A stretch of DNA of 64,000 nt from Candidatus Rhodoferax bjergmarkensis (GTDB lineage Bacteria > Pseudomonadota > Gammaproteobacteria > Burkholderiales > Burkholderiaceae_C), in NCBI GenBank assembly GCA_016708345.1, contig JADJFX010000036.1, forward strand, positions 1 to 64,000, read 5' to 3'. Of this stretch, positions 18,688 to 29,107 are shown in pieces (the stretch's first letter is position 1; every line of letters starts with the position of its first letter). Below the pieces are notes generated by a model that had not been told where the DNA came from, ran no database searches, and saw nothing but the letters and a program-made list of their open reading frames with translations. The position numbers and the translations under genes were made by a program.

Positions 18688-19623
18688 ATGCACAAAATAT
18701 TTATTGACGGCGAAGCCGGCACCACCGGCCTTCAAATTCGCGAACGCCTGCAAACCATGCCCGGCATCGAGCTGGTCAGCATCGCCCCCGAACTGCGCAA
18801 AGACCCCGCCGCCAAACGCGCCTTGATGGAACAAGTTGATTTGGTCGTGCTGTGTCTGCACGACGAATCCGCTACTGAATCAGTAGCAATGATTGACCAG
18901 ATGACGAGCGGAAATGCTCAATCTGGCCCCAAAATTATCGACGCCTCGACCGCCCACAGAACAGCACCGGGCTGGGTGTATGGATTTCCTGAACTGGCCC
19001 CCGGGCAGCGCGAGGCGGTCACCCATTCGCGCCGGGTGAGCAATCCGGGCTGCTATGCCACTGGTGCCATTGCACTGCTGCGCCCCTTGATCGATGCCGG
19101 GCTGATTCCCGCCGATTACCCGCTGGCACTGCCAGCCGTCAGCGGCTATTCGGGTGGTGGGCGCAGCATGATTGAGGCTTACGAGAAGGGCGAAGCTCCA
19201 GCTTTTGAGCTGTACGCACTGGGTTTGAAGCACAAACACATCCCCGAAATCATGAAGTACACCGGGCTGACACGACGTCCTCTGTTCATCCCCTCGGTGG
19301 CCAATTTCAAACAAGGCATGCTGGTACAGGTTCCGCTGCATCTGGACCTGCTGCCGGATCAGCCCTGCGCACAGGATCTGGCAGATGCACTGCGAAACCA
19401 TTACGCGGGCAGCGAATGGGTCAGCGTGGAGCCCGCCACGGCGGACTACAAGCTCGACGCACTGGCACTGGCAGACACCAACAAGATGGAACTGCGGGTG
19501 TTTGCAAACCAAGGTGCTGACGATGGCTTTGCCCACGCGGTGCTGGTGGCTCGCTTGGACAACTTGGGCAAGGGTGCCAGCGGCGCTGCGGTGCAAAACC
19601 TCAAGCTGATGCTGGGGCTTTAA
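18688..19623 (+). CDS. argC: N-acetyl-gamma-glutamyl-phosphate reductase, type 2
   Basis: 311 residues, the length of the short type-2 ArgC. The ATG at 18688 (MHKIFIDGEAGTTGLQIRERL) matches the family start; an upstream in-frame start adds a non-conserved octapeptide. NADP-binding GEAGTTGLQ is near the N-terminus and the catalytic Cys sits in SNPGCYATGAIALLRPL. It reduces N-acetylglutamyl-5-phosphate to the semialdehyde in arginine synthesis. A perfect 7-bp hairpin (GCTACTG/CAGTAGC) at 18871-18887 inside the gene may be a worn copy of the dispersed repeat. Confidence 0.95.
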   Translation: MHKIFIDGEAGTTGLQIRERLQTMPGIELVSIAPELRKDPAAKRALMEQVDLVVLCLHDESATESVAMIDQMTSGNAQSGPKIIDASTAHRTAPGWVYGFPELAPGQREAVTHSRRVSNPGCYATGAIALLRPLIDAGLIPADYPLALPAVSGYSGGGRSMIEAYEKGEAPAFELYALGLKHKHIPEIMKYTGLTRRPLFIPSVANFKQGMLVQVPLHLDLLPDQPCAQDLADALRNHYAGSEWVSVEPATADYKLDALALADTNKMELRVFANQGADDGFAHAVLVARLDNLGKGASGAAVQNLKLMLGL

Positions 19624-19635
19624 ACCAAGCTTTCT

Positions 19636-19690
19636 GCTATTGTTCTTGTAGCTGCTTGCGCAGATTTCACGTGCGCAAATGCCATTTTTG
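19636..19690 (+). repeat. Dispersed repeat copy 3
   Basis: GCTATTGTTCTTGTAGCTGCTTGCGCA followed by CGTGCGCAAATGCCATTTTT in the argC-purT gap; core at 19648-19662. The clearest copy of the right arm. Confidence 0.7.
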
Positions 19691-19774
19691 GCACTTGAAA
19701 TCTTTAGTCTTCGGTAGAGCTAGTTCACGCTAGCCGTTTCATGATCATTGGCTCTTTTTTTGCAGGAATTCCAA

Positions 19775-21001
19775 ATGTTGACCCTTGGCACGCCACTTTC
19801 GCCCCATGCCACCAAAGTCATGCTGCTGGGCAGTGGGGAACTGGGCAAAGAGGTGCTGATTGCGCTGCAGCGTCTGGGTGTGGAAACCATTGCGGTGGAC
19901 CGCTACCACAACGCACCGGGGCACCAGGTGGCACACCACGCCCGCACCATTGCCATGAGCGAACCGGCCCAGCTCAAGGCACTGATTGAAGCTGAAAAAC
20001 CGGACTGGGTGGTGCCCGAGATTGAGGCCATTGCCACGCCCGTGTTGCAAGAACTGGAGGCTGCAGGCGTAGTGCGGGTGGTGCCCACGGCCCGCGCGGC
20101 CCGGCTGACGATGGACCGCGAAGGCATTCGCCGCCTGGCAGCTGAAACGCTGGCACTGCCAACCAGCCCCTACAAATTTTGCGATTCGCTGGCCGAGTTG
20201 CAAGCAGCCATTGACTCGGGCATTGGTTACCCCTGTATCGTCAAGCCGGTCATGAGCAGCTCGGGCAAAGGCCAGAGCAAAATCGACGGCCCGGCCGACG
20301 TGGCCAAAGCCTGGGACTACGCGATGGCAGGCGGGCGAGTCAGCCATGGCCGGGTCATTGTGGAAGGCTTTATTGACTTTGACTATGAAATCACCCTGCT
20401 CACGGTGCGCGCCCGTGGTGCTGACGGCGGCGTGCATACCCATTTTTGCGAGCCGGTCGGCCACGTGCAGGTGGCCGGTGACTATGTCGAAAGCTGGCAA
20501 CCGCACCCTATGCACCCTGCCGCGCTGGCCAGCGCGCAGCAGATCGCCCAAACCGTGACCGACAACCTGGGGCAGGGGCTAAATGGCGAACCGGCCGGAC
20601 TGGGTCTGTTTGGGGTGGAGCTGTTCGTCAAGGGCGAGCAGGTCTGGTTCAGCGAGGTCAGCCCGCGCCCGCATGACACCGGCATGGTGACGATGGTGAC
20701 GCAGTGGCAAAACGAGTTCGAGTTGCACGCCCGCGCCATTTTGGGCTTGAGCGTGAACACCACACTCAAAAGCCCCGGTGCCAGTGCCGTGATTTACGGC
20801 GCTGTCGAGGCCGCAGGCATTGTGTTTGACGGCGTGGCTGAGGCGTTGCAGGTACCCAATACCGACCTGCGCCTGTTCGGCAAGCCCGAGAGTTTTGTCA
20901 AACGCCGCATGGGCGTGGCGCTGGCGTTTGATGCCGATGTGCAGGTGGCGCGAACGAACGCCAAGCTGGCTGCCTCCAAACTCAAACCGCGTGCTGTTTA
21001 A
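19775..21001 (+). CDS. purT: Formate-dependent phosphoribosylglycinamide formyltransferase
   Basis: 408 residues. The start at 19775 (MLTLGTPLSPHATKVMLLG) has an AGGA site 7 bases upstream and matches the PurT N-terminus; nine in-frame residues further upstream are not conserved. ATP-grasp enzyme with GSGELGKEV, IVKPVMSSSGKGQSKI and EVSPRPHDTGMVTM motifs. It makes formyl-GAR from GAR, formate and ATP in purine synthesis, independent of folate. Confidence 0.97.
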   Translation: MLTLGTPLSPHATKVMLLGSGELGKEVLIALQRLGVETIAVDRYHNAPGHQVAHHARTIAMSEPAQLKALIEAEKPDWVVPEIEAIATPVLQELEAAGVVRVVPTARAARLTMDREGIRRLAAETLALPTSPYKFCDSLAELQAAIDSGIGYPCIVKPVMSSSGKGQSKIDGPADVAKAWDYAMAGGRVSHGRVIVEGFIDFDYEITLLTVRARGADGGVHTHFCEPVGHVQVAGDYVESWQPHPMHPAALASAQQIAQTVTDNLGQGLNGEPAGLGLFGVELFVKGEQVWFSEVSPRPHDTGMVTMVTQWQNEFELHARAILGLSVNTTLKSPGASAVIYGAVEAAGIVFDGVAEALQVPNTDLRLFGKPESFVKRRMGVALAFDADVQVARTNAKLAASKLKPRAV

Positions 21002-21002
21002 T

Positions 21003-21068
21003 ACGACTTAAATATATCAAATTATCAAAAAGTCGCGACTTTTATTTATTTAGATGTAGTAAAGTCGT
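21003..21068. promoter_or_regulatory. 66-bp nested palindromic operator-like site
   Basis: A perfect 16-bp palindrome (AAAAGTCGCGACTTTT, 21028-21043) is centred inside an outer inverted pair, ACGACTT (21003-21009) and AAGTCGT (21062-21068). Both share the same dyad axis at 21035.5. The hexamer AAGTCG or its complement therefore occurs four times in AT-rich DNA that ends 12 bases before the DUF4143 gene start. It could be an operator, or a terminator for purT. Confidence 0.6.
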
Positions 21069-21080
21069 TAAAATTCTGGC

Positions 21081-22211
21081 ATGAAGCGCTATCTGGACGA
21101 TCGTGTCAGTCTTGATCTGAAAAAAAAAATGGTTTTCCTGACCGGCCCCCGGCAGGTTGGCAAAACAACGCTCAGCCATGCCCTGATGGCGCAATCTGGC
21201 GGGCAATACCTCAACTACGACGTGGCCGACGATCAACGCCTGATCGTGCAACAACGCTGGAGCCCGCGCGCGCCCTTGCTGGTGCTGGACGAGCTGCACA
21301 AAATGCCCAATTGGAAAGCCTGGCTCAAAGGCGTTTACGACGGCAAGCCTGCCTCCCAGCAATTGCTGGTGACTGGCAGCGCCCGACTTGACACTTTCCG
21401 GCAAAGCGGTGAGTCCTTGGCGGGTCGTTTTTTTGGACTGCGCCTGCACCCCTTCTCGGTGCGCGAATGGTGCGAGCAAAGCGGTGCCGCGCCCGCGCAA
21501 GCACTCACCCATTTGCTCGAGCGTGGCGGCTTCCCCGAACCTTGTCTGGCGGCGACCCATGAAGAAGCCGAGCGCTGGCGGCATCAATACTTTGACGGCT
21601 TGGTGCGCAACGATGTGCTGGAGTTTTCGCGCATTACCGAGGTCAATGCCATCAAGCTCTTTGCCCAGATGCTACGCTCGCGCGTTGGCTCGCCGCTGTC
21701 ATTGGCCAGCATGGCGCGTGATCTGGCGCTTTCCCCGGTGACGCTCAAAAAGTATCTGGATATTTTGGAGGCCTTGTACATCGTGTTCATCGTGCGCCCA
21801 TGGCATGGCAACATTGCCAGAGCCGTTTTGCAAGCACCGAAAGTTTATTTTTTTGATACCGGGCTGGTGCAAGGCGATGAAGGTGTTCGTTTTGAAAATC
21901 TTGTGGCCACCGCGCTGCTCAAACACACGCAATGGCAAGTTGATGCGCAAGGCAAAGAAGTGGGCCTGCACTACATTCGCACCAAGGACGACGCCGAAGT
22001 GGACTTTGCGCTTAGCGAAGGGGGGCAGCTTACCCACTTGATTGAATGCAAGATGCAGGACGACAAACCGCACCGAGCCTTACGGCGCTTTGCCGATGAA
22101 TTCCCTGCCACGCAAGCCATTCAGGTGATCCGTGACCTGCGCCACTCCTTTGCTATTGGTCGTCTGCAAATGCAGCGCGCCGATGAATGGCTTAACGCCT
22201 TGCTGGTCTAG
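21081..22211 (+). CDS. AAA-family ATPase with DUF4143 domain
   Basis: 376 residues, normal for this family. N-terminal AAA_14 domain: Walker A GPRQVGKTT (Lys28), Walker B-like LLVLDELHKMPNWKAWLKGVYD and sensor LLVTGSARLDTFRQ. The C-terminal DUF4143 half carries a nuclease-fold-like stretch (DAEVDFALSEGGQLTHLIECK). These proteins are widespread, horizontally mobile and of unsettled function, sometimes discussed with defence or toxin-antitoxin loci. The ATG is preceded by an unusual nested palindrome and AT-rich leader, unlike neighbouring housekeeping genes, and a terminator follows. Transfer is plausible but not proven. Confidence 0.85.
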   Translation: MKRYLDDRVSLDLKKKMVFLTGPRQVGKTTLSHALMAQSGGQYLNYDVADDQRLIVQQRWSPRAPLLVLDELHKMPNWKAWLKGVYDGKPASQQLLVTGSARLDTFRQSGESLAGRFFGLRLHPFSVREWCEQSGAAPAQALTHLLERGGFPEPCLAATHEEAERWRHQYFDGLVRNDVLEFSRITEVNAIKLFAQMLRSRVGSPLSLASMARDLALSPVTLKKYLDILEALYIVFIVRPWHGNIARAVLQAPKVYFFDTGLVQGDEGVRFENLVATALLKHTQWQVDAQGKEVGLHYIRTKDDAEVDFALSEGGQLTHLIECKMQDDKPHRALRRFADEFPATQAIQVIRDLRHSFAIGRLQMQRADEWLNALLV

Positions 22212-22223
22212 TGCTGTCTCGCA

Positions 22224-22256
22224 GCGTGCGGGAGCCTGCCCCGCACGCCCTGTTTT
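22224..22256 (+). terminator. Rho-independent terminator of the DUF4143 gene
   Basis: GCGTGCGGG and CCCGCACGC form a perfect 9-bp stem with a 7-base loop, 13 bases after the stop, followed within 4 bases by TTTTT. Confidence 0.8.
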
Positions 22257-22264
22257 TCAACTTA

Positions 22265-22424
22265 GGGATGCAGAAATTGCAAATGTACCGTTTATGGCGA
22301 GTGCTGACGGGATGCAGTGCCAGGCGCAAGACGCGAAGTTTAGCCAGCTAAACGAGTGGATTGCAACGACGCAATGCACCCGCCAGTGCCGCCAGAAATG
22401 GGATATTTGTGATTTCTGCATCCC
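22265..22424. mobile_element. MITE-like 160-bp imperfect palindrome
   Basis: Ends are GGGATGCAGAAATTGCAAAT and its complement-like ATTTGTGATTTCTGCATCCC, matching at 18 of 20 positions. Similarity continues inward (ATGGCG / CGCCAG region) to a central palindrome GTTTAGCCAGCTAAAC (22338-22353) near the exact midpoint. It has no coding capacity. One end abuts the TGA of the CheA-like kinase. It could be a non-autonomous transposable element or a large hairpin repeat. Confidence 0.6.
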
Positions 22425-25240
22425 TCATGCGTCCACCACCACGGCAAACTTGTCCGGCAAACCAAGGACCGTCTCGAAGGGACGGAAGTCGCCACCGGTA
22501 TCGGGACCGGTGAAGCGCAGCTCTATGCTGCCGCCCTCGCGCTCGATGAATCCCTTGACCGCGTCCATGCCAACCCCGCGGCCAGAAACTTCGGTGACGG
22601 CTGCGGCGGTTGAGAAGCCTGATGCGAAGATCATCTGTGCCAACTGCTCGGGCGGCACTTGCTGGTCTGCGGTGATCAGGCCGGACTCGATGGCTTTGCG
22701 CCGGATGTGCCCCAAGGCCAAGCCTTTGCCGTCGTCGCGCAGTTTGAGCCAGAACTTGCCCTCGGAGACCGACAGGTTCAATTCAATCTGGCCAGCGGAC
22801 GGTTTGCCCTGCGCCACCCGTATATCGGCGGTCTCAAGGCCATGGTCCATGGAGTTGCGCAGCAGGTGCATGAAGGTGTTTTTCAGCAAGTCGCCGATCT
22901 GGTTGCGCACCACGATGCCCTCGTCGTGAATGACAACGACGGGCGGTTCCTTGCCCAGTTCTTTGGCCAGCGACGGCAGCGAGTCTGTCACCCCGGCCAG
23001 TATGTCGCCAATCTTCTCGGTGCCAATTTGCTTCAGTGTGCCCAGCACTCGGCGGAACAAGGCATCCTTGACCCCTTCGCTCTTCGCATCGGGCTGCTCC
23101 AGCGTTTCAATCAGTGACTCGATGTGGTCTTTTTGAACCATCAGGAACTTGTCCACACCGCCACGCCGTCCCGGGCCCTTGCGTCCGAGCTTGACCTCGT
23201 TGACCTTGGAATACTCTTGCAGCGCGGTGAAGGTCTCTTTCAGTTGCTCCAGAAGTTGCGCTTTGTCCCACTCTACCTCGGGGTTTTTGCGCAGGTTGTC
23301 GTAGGTCTGTTCGGTCTCATGCACCACATTGGTCAGCTGCAGCAGTCCATAAGTTCGGGCATTGCCCTTGATGGTGTGCATGTTGCGGAACAGCAGGCCA
23401 ATCGCGTCCATGTCCTTGGCGTTTGTTTTCTCGATGATGTCTTTGTTTTCATCAATAAACTGCATGGAGCTGTCGACAAACTGATGGAACTTCTCCTGGT
23501 TGACCGAGAGCACCTGGCCGATCATTTCCAGCTCACGTTTTTGTTGGCCTGCCTCAGCAGCCAGGGCTTTGAGCTCGGTCACATCGCGCACGCACAGCAT
23601 CAATTTTTCGCAAACATCGTCTTCATTGCAAATGGGTGACCAGCTCAACTCCAGTGATTTCACCTTGCCATTGGGCATGGTCTTGTCGAACTCGGTGACC
23701 ATCAGGTGCGTGTTGAACTCAAAGTTCATCTTGTCTTCACCAATACACGCACCCGCCACTGCCTCGACCTGGGACAGAATGTCGGAGCCCAGGGTGGTCT
23801 TGGAAAACACCAACTCCATCATGCTCTTGCTGGCAATCTCTTTGGTTTCAAAAATTTGCTCCAGGTAAGCTGAGTACTCGGGGTGGATCACGCCACCCTC
23901 GACCACCGTCAAAATACCCTGCGGCATGTTTTGCAGCATGTTCTGGATGTCGTTGGTTTTTTGGCGCAATTGCAGGGTACGCTGCGCAACCAGATCCTCC
24001 AGGTTGTCGTTCATGATCTTCAGGTCATGCACCAGACGCTTGTTCTCCACGAAGGTGTTGGCAAAGATGTTACTGGCCACATACAGCATAGAAATGACGA
24101 AGCCCAGTACACCAGAGAACAGCATGGACGTGGAGCCAATGAGACCAAAAGCCAGCAACATGTCGTGAACCCCAGCACACCAGAACAGGCCAATACCTAT
24201 GGCCAGCGTGATGGCACCGGGGCGCTTGAGCATTGCCCCCCGTATCGTTTGATAAAGCGCTGCGCAGCCAATCAGCAAAGCGGAGATGAAAAATGCTGAA
24301 CGCACCTTCTGGAATACATCCAGATTGGGGTGGATCATCATGGACGCGATGGTCAGCGCCATCAAGCCAAAAAGTGAGCCGACAACCCAGTTGGTTTTGG
24401 GATTGAACTTGTAAAAAACTGGCTGAACAGGTAGGCCAGGAAGAACATGAACAGGCCGGTGTAGTGCAGGAACAGTAAAGGCTCCGGCGCATACACCCTG
24501 AGCAGGATATCGCTCGGAGCAACAAAAAACGGAAACACCGAAATACTGGCCAGCGATGCAACCAAATACAGCGGATAACGGGTTTTCTTGTAGACCAGCA
24601 AGAAGAACAGACCAAAAAAGAACACGACAAACGCAGCCAAAATGCGTAACTCGCCATTTTGGAACTGGTACCAGGCCAGACTGGTGTCGTGCTTGTCGTA
24701 TTTGTGCATTTCAAACGGCAGCTGGTAGATACCGGTCATCAACCAGGTGTCGACCCGAATGGCGACGACATGGTTTGGCTGTGTGACCTTGAAGCGAACC
24801 GGAATCGGCTGCGTGGCGTAGTAACGCTCAATGTTGATGTCGCCAGGGCGTCGGTAGATTTCCTGGCCGTCGACGTAAACCTGGGTGCGGCCCAAATACG
24901 TATTGACCAGCAGCACGACCTCCTGGCCTACCAGTGACTGATCAAATTCAAAATTGCCGCGGTACCAACCCACACTGAAGTTCTTTTTGTCCGCGTAAGC
25001 GCCCTTCCACGGCCCCGGCGCCTTGATGATGGGCCAGCTGCTGGTGTCCACCACCACATCCTTGTTCTGGGGATTGTCGTCACGGGTGAACAGCCACTTG
25101 CCGGTCAGCTTGACGGGCTTGTCCAGGCTTTTGATTTGTAACCGGCAGGAGTCGCACCCCGGGCGGTTGTCCTCGGCCGCCAGCAAGGGCGCTTGCCCGA
25201 GCAATCCCAGCAAGGCCAGGATCATGAAAATGAAACGCAT
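22425..25240 (-). CDS. 7TMR-DISM receptor fused to CheA-like HPt histidine kinase (frameshifted)
   Basis: About 938 residues after correction. Signal peptide (ALLGLLGQAPLLAA), then an extracytoplasmic jelly-roll-like domain of the 7TMR-DISM type (GKWLFTRDD, VGWYRGNFEF, GRTQVYVDGQEIYRR). A seven-helix membrane region, coiled coil and PAS-like segment follow, then an HPt domain (MHTIKGNARTYG with the phospho-accepting His) and a HATPase_c domain (HLLRNSMDHGLE, LRDDGKGLALGHIRRKA, SGRGVGMDAVK). It has HPt plus HATPase like CheA, without an evident CheW-like tail. The frame breaks in the A6 run at 24413-24418: one added base gives the continuous reading SQFFYKFNPKTNWVVGSLFG. The partner response regulator is not visible. 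Confidence 0.8.
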
Positions 25241-25348
25241 AGTGCCATCCTCTGTCTAGTTGGTTTAAACCACGAAAACTTTTCGAACATATCACCAACT
25301 GAGGCTGATAGGCTGGTACTGGGTAGGGTTTTTTTAATTTGTTGCGAG

Positions 25349-26223
25349 ATGCCAAACGATAAACTGATATCGATCATGCATAAACCACCTCCATCAACTG
25401 ACGAGCCCACGGGCATTTTCATCCCGGTACTGCCGCAGGTGCGCACCATTGCCTTGGAGCGACCCATGCACTGGCTGGTGTGGGCGTGGCGCGACATGGC
25501 GCACTGCGGATGGATCAGTTTTGCCCATGGTCTGGTGTTTACGCTGGGGGCGCGGCCATATTGGCCATTGCCCACAATCGGTTTTGGTTGTTGGCTGGGG
25601 CCATTTCAGGTTTTTTGGTGGTGGCACCGGTGCTGGCCACCAGTTTGTATGCGCTGAGCCGGACACTGGAGCGCGGCGAGCCAGCCAATGTCAAAGTGGT
25701 TTTCAAAACCTGGACGAACTGGCAAATTGATCACTTGAACAAATGGGGCAACGACTACTGGTGTCTGGTGCAGTTTGGTGCCCTGCTGGCACTGGCCGCC
25801 ACAGGCTGGGTGCTGACCTCGGCGGCGCTCATTACCTTGCTGGCACCGGTGCATATTTCTACGCCGATTGATTTTGTCAGGCATGTTGTGCTGGCCAAAG
25901 ATGGTTTTTTGTTTGAACTCTGGCTGGCCATGGGCGGCATGCTGGCAGCGCCGATTTTTGCCTCCACGGTGGTTTCCATTCCGCTGCTGCTGGACCGCCG
26001 TGTTTCGATCTTGCAGGCGGTGCTGACCAGTTGGCGGGTGGTGCAGGCCAACCCTTTGCCAATGGCCTTTTGGGCGGCACTCATCATGGTCTTTACCTTG
26101 CTGGGGATCGGCTCTGCGCTGCTGGGCCTGATTGCCGTGGTTCCAATGCTGGGCCACGCCAGCTGGTATGCCTACCGTGACCTAGTGGACGCATCCAAGC
26201 TGCCAGAAAGGGGATCGCACTGA
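25349..26223 (+). CDS. DUF2189-family membrane protein (frameshifted)
   Basis: About 291 residues after correction. The N-terminal half (PQVRTIALERPMHWLVWAWR, DMAHCGWISFAHGLVFTLG) and the C-terminal half (AAILAIAHNRFWLLAGAISG, FLVVAPVLATSLYALSRTLE) belong to one DUF2189 protein with about six membrane helices. They are split by a missing G in the five-G run at 25546-25550. Two in-frame starts (25349 and 25376) are possible and neither has a strong ribosome site. The stop TGA overlaps the next ATG. DUF2189 proteins are integral membrane proteins of unknown role. Confidence 0.75.
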
Positions 26224-26435
26224 TGTGGGGTTACTCGGAAGAGCAGATTGCAGCCTTCGGGCTGACGTTTGGCGTGGGCGCTTTCATGCTCTACATGCTG
26301 TTCATCATTGGCCACCTGGCCTGGTCGTCCAAGGCCGGAAAATTCGGCACCTTCATCATCTTTTTGGGCCTGGCCTTTGGCATGACCGGCTTTGTGGCCA
26401 AGTACCTGATCCAGTGGGCGATCAACCTGAAGTAA
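26223..26435 (+). CDS. DUF2788-family small membrane protein
   Basis: 70 residues with two hydrophobic helices (LTFGVGAFMLYMLFIIGHLA and FGTFIIFLGLAFGMTGFVA). The start ATG overlaps the preceding TGA (TGATG), so it is translationally coupled to the DUF2189 gene. It resembles DUF2788, a small inner-membrane family without assigned function. Its end overlaps the converging Pat-like gene by 14 bases. Confidence 0.8.
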   Translation: MWGYSEEQIAAFGLTFGVGAFMLYMLFIIGHLAWSSKAGKFGTFIIFLGLAFGMTGFVAKYLIQWAINLK

Positions 26436-29104
26436 GGGGTAGAAAAATCTTCTTGGTGTCGCCGCCTTCGTCCGCCGCGCTGAGGTCTTCTTGAAAGCCC
26501 TGCGCCAACGCCAGCTTGAGCATGCGTTCGTTTTGAACCAGCACGGTGGCCACCAGCCGCTGGGTGCCCTGGGACCGCAAGTAGGCGGTCAGCTTTTCCA
26601 GCAATAACTGGCCCAGCCCTGTGCCTTTGAGTTCAGACCGCACGATGACGCCAAACTCGGCTTCAAAATTGTCCGGGTCTGTGACGGCGCGTGCCACACC
26701 CAGCGTTTGCGGCTCACCATCTGGCCCGCTTGCCAGCGCAATAAAAGCCATTTCACGCGCATAGTCAATTTGGACCAACCGGGCCAGTTCACTGCGCTCC
26801 ATGGAGCGCTTGTTGTAGAACAAGCGCATGCGAATATCTTCGGGGTCCAGGCTCTTTAAAAATTCGATGTGCCGTACCTCGTCATCGGGGCGGATCGGGC
26901 GCACACACAGTGTTCGACCATTCCACTGGACTTTTTCTTCCAGCTCACCAGGGTAGGGTTTGATCGCAAAATGAGCGGCCCCGGCAGGGCCTTTTGCGCT
27001 CAGGCGGATGCGGGCATCAAGTGCGATCGCGCCTTCAAAGTTGACAATCAAAGGGTTGATATCGAGCTCAGCTATTTCCGGTATTTCGGCCAGCAGTTGC
27101 GACACGGCAATTAGCACACCATGCAGAGCCGTTTCGTTCACCGCTGGCGTGTCACGCCAGCCGGCCAGCAGCTTAGAAATCCGGGTGCGCGAAACCAATG
27201 CGCGTGCCAGAGGAGCATTCAACGGAGGCAGTGCCACCGCGCGGTCTGCCATCACTTCGACCGCGGTGCCGCCTTGGCCAAAAAGAATAACGGGGCCAAA
27301 AACATTGTCAATGGCGCTGCCGACAATCAGCTCTTGGGCGTGTTCTGGGCGAACCATGGCTTGCACGGTAAAGCCCTGAATGACGGCGTCGGGGTGCTGA
27401 CGTTTGACGCGCGCGAGCATGGTTCTGGCGGCGGTTCGCACATCGTTTTCGTCCTGCAAATTCAGCGCCACGCCGCCCACGTCGGATTTGTGCGAAATGT
27501 CATCCGACAGGATTTTCAGCACCACGGGAAAGCCCATTTTGAGTGCTGTCTTGACCGCCGCTGCGGGTGACGCCCGCACCCGTTGGGTCGGCACCACCGC
27601 AATGCCGCAGGCATCGAGCACGGCCTTGGCTTCGGGCTCGGTCAACATCTCGCGGCCACTGGCGAGGGCCTTGTGGACCAGTACCTTGATGGCTGCGGTG
27701 TCGGGGCGAACATCAGCCAGCAATGCCGAAGGCGCTTCGGTGAGCTCTGCCTGGTTGCGCCGGTAGTTTGCCAGCATGGCAAAAGCCCGCACGGCCTGCT
27801 CGGGCGTGTCGTAGGTGGCAATGTCGGCATCCTGGAAGACTTGGCGGGCGCGGGCCACAGATTTGTCACCCAGCCAGCAACTCATCACGCGCGGGGGCGC
27901 ATAGGCGGCGTGCTCGGCCAGTGGAACCAAAGCCCGTGCAATGTCGGAACTTGACACGATGGCGGTTGGCGCATGCATGAACAAAATGGCTCCCGTGCTC
28001 GCGTCGTCAGTGAGTATTTTTAAAGCCTGCTCGTAGCGCTCAACCGGCGCATCGCCAATGATGTCCACCGGGTTGCCATGCGACCAGTTGGGTGGCAACA
28101 CCGCATTGAGTTTGTGCAGGGTGTCGTCGCTCAGTTCAGCAAGCCGCACGCCCATGTGGGCTGCAGCATCTGCCGCCATCACCCCGGCACCGCCGCCATT
28201 GGTGAGGATGGTGATGGCGTCGCTGGTATTGGTTCTGAAGCGGGCCAGGGTTTCTGCGGCCAAAAACAATTCTTGCAAGGTGTTGACCCGCAGCATGCCC
28301 GCACGGTCAATGGCGGCATCGAACACCATGTCAGAGCCTGCGAGCGCCCCCGTGTGCGACGCGGCTGCCAGTTGCCCGTGGGGAGATCGTCCGGATTTCA
28401 CCACTATTACAGGTTTGTTGCGGGCGGCCGCACGGGCGGCGGACATAAATTTTCGCGGTGAATCAATGGATTCGATGTACAGCAAAATGGCGCGGGTTTT
28501 GAGGTCGCTGGCCAAATAGTCCAGCATGTCGCCAAAGTCAACGTCAGCGTGTTCACCCAGCGACACAAAATGAGAAAACCCGATGTTTCTCGCCTGCCCC
28601 CAATCAAGCATGGCGGTCACCAGGGCACCGGACTGGGACACAAAGGCAAGGTCGCCCGGGAGCGCGTTCATGTGCGAAAAGCTGGCATTCAGCCCTGCGT
28701 GCGGGGCCAAAAGGCCAATGCAGTTGGGCCCCAAAATGCGTAGCAAATGCGGTTTGGCCGCCGCCAGCATGGCCTGCTTTTCTTCGTCTGTCATGCCGGC
28801 GGTCATCACCACAGCGGCCCGGGTGCCCAAGCGACCCAGCTCTTTGATCAGAGCGGGAATGGTGGCCGGTGGGGTGCAAATGACCGCCAGCATGGGCACC
28901 TGCTGGCAGTTTGGACGCCTTGGCCACCACGGGGTGTCCGGCGAGTTCCTGGTATTTGGGGTTGACGGCGTACAACTCACCCTTGAAGCTGCCGCTGGTC
29001 AGGTTGCGCCATACCGTGGCACCGACGCTGCCTGGCCGCAAAGACGCGCCAAAAACAGCGACGGAACCGGGCTCAAACAGGGATGTGAAATTGCGAATAC
29101 TCAT
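26422..29104 (-). CDS. Pat/PatZ-type protein: acyl-CoA synthetase (NDP-forming)-like domains with C-terminal GNAT (frameshifted)
   Basis: About 894 residues after correction, the size of PatZ/YfiQ-like lysine acetyltransferases. The start is the ATG at 29104 (MSIRNFTSLFEPGSVAVFGA), 3 bases after nnrU. Order: CoA-binding domain, succinyl-CoA-ligase-like domain (GPNCIGLLAPH, SHTGALAG), ATP-grasp domain (GFPVVLKILSDDISHKSDVGG), then an N-acetyltransferase domain (RPIRPDDEVRHIEFLKSL, LKGTGLGQLLLEKL). Homologues acetylate acetyl-CoA synthetase and other enzymes. The frame breaks near 28898-28905, where VVAKASKLP should run into VPMLAVICTPPATIP; the sequence has one extra base. Synthetase activity is uncertain. 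Confidence 0.85.
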
Positions 29105-29107
29105 CAA

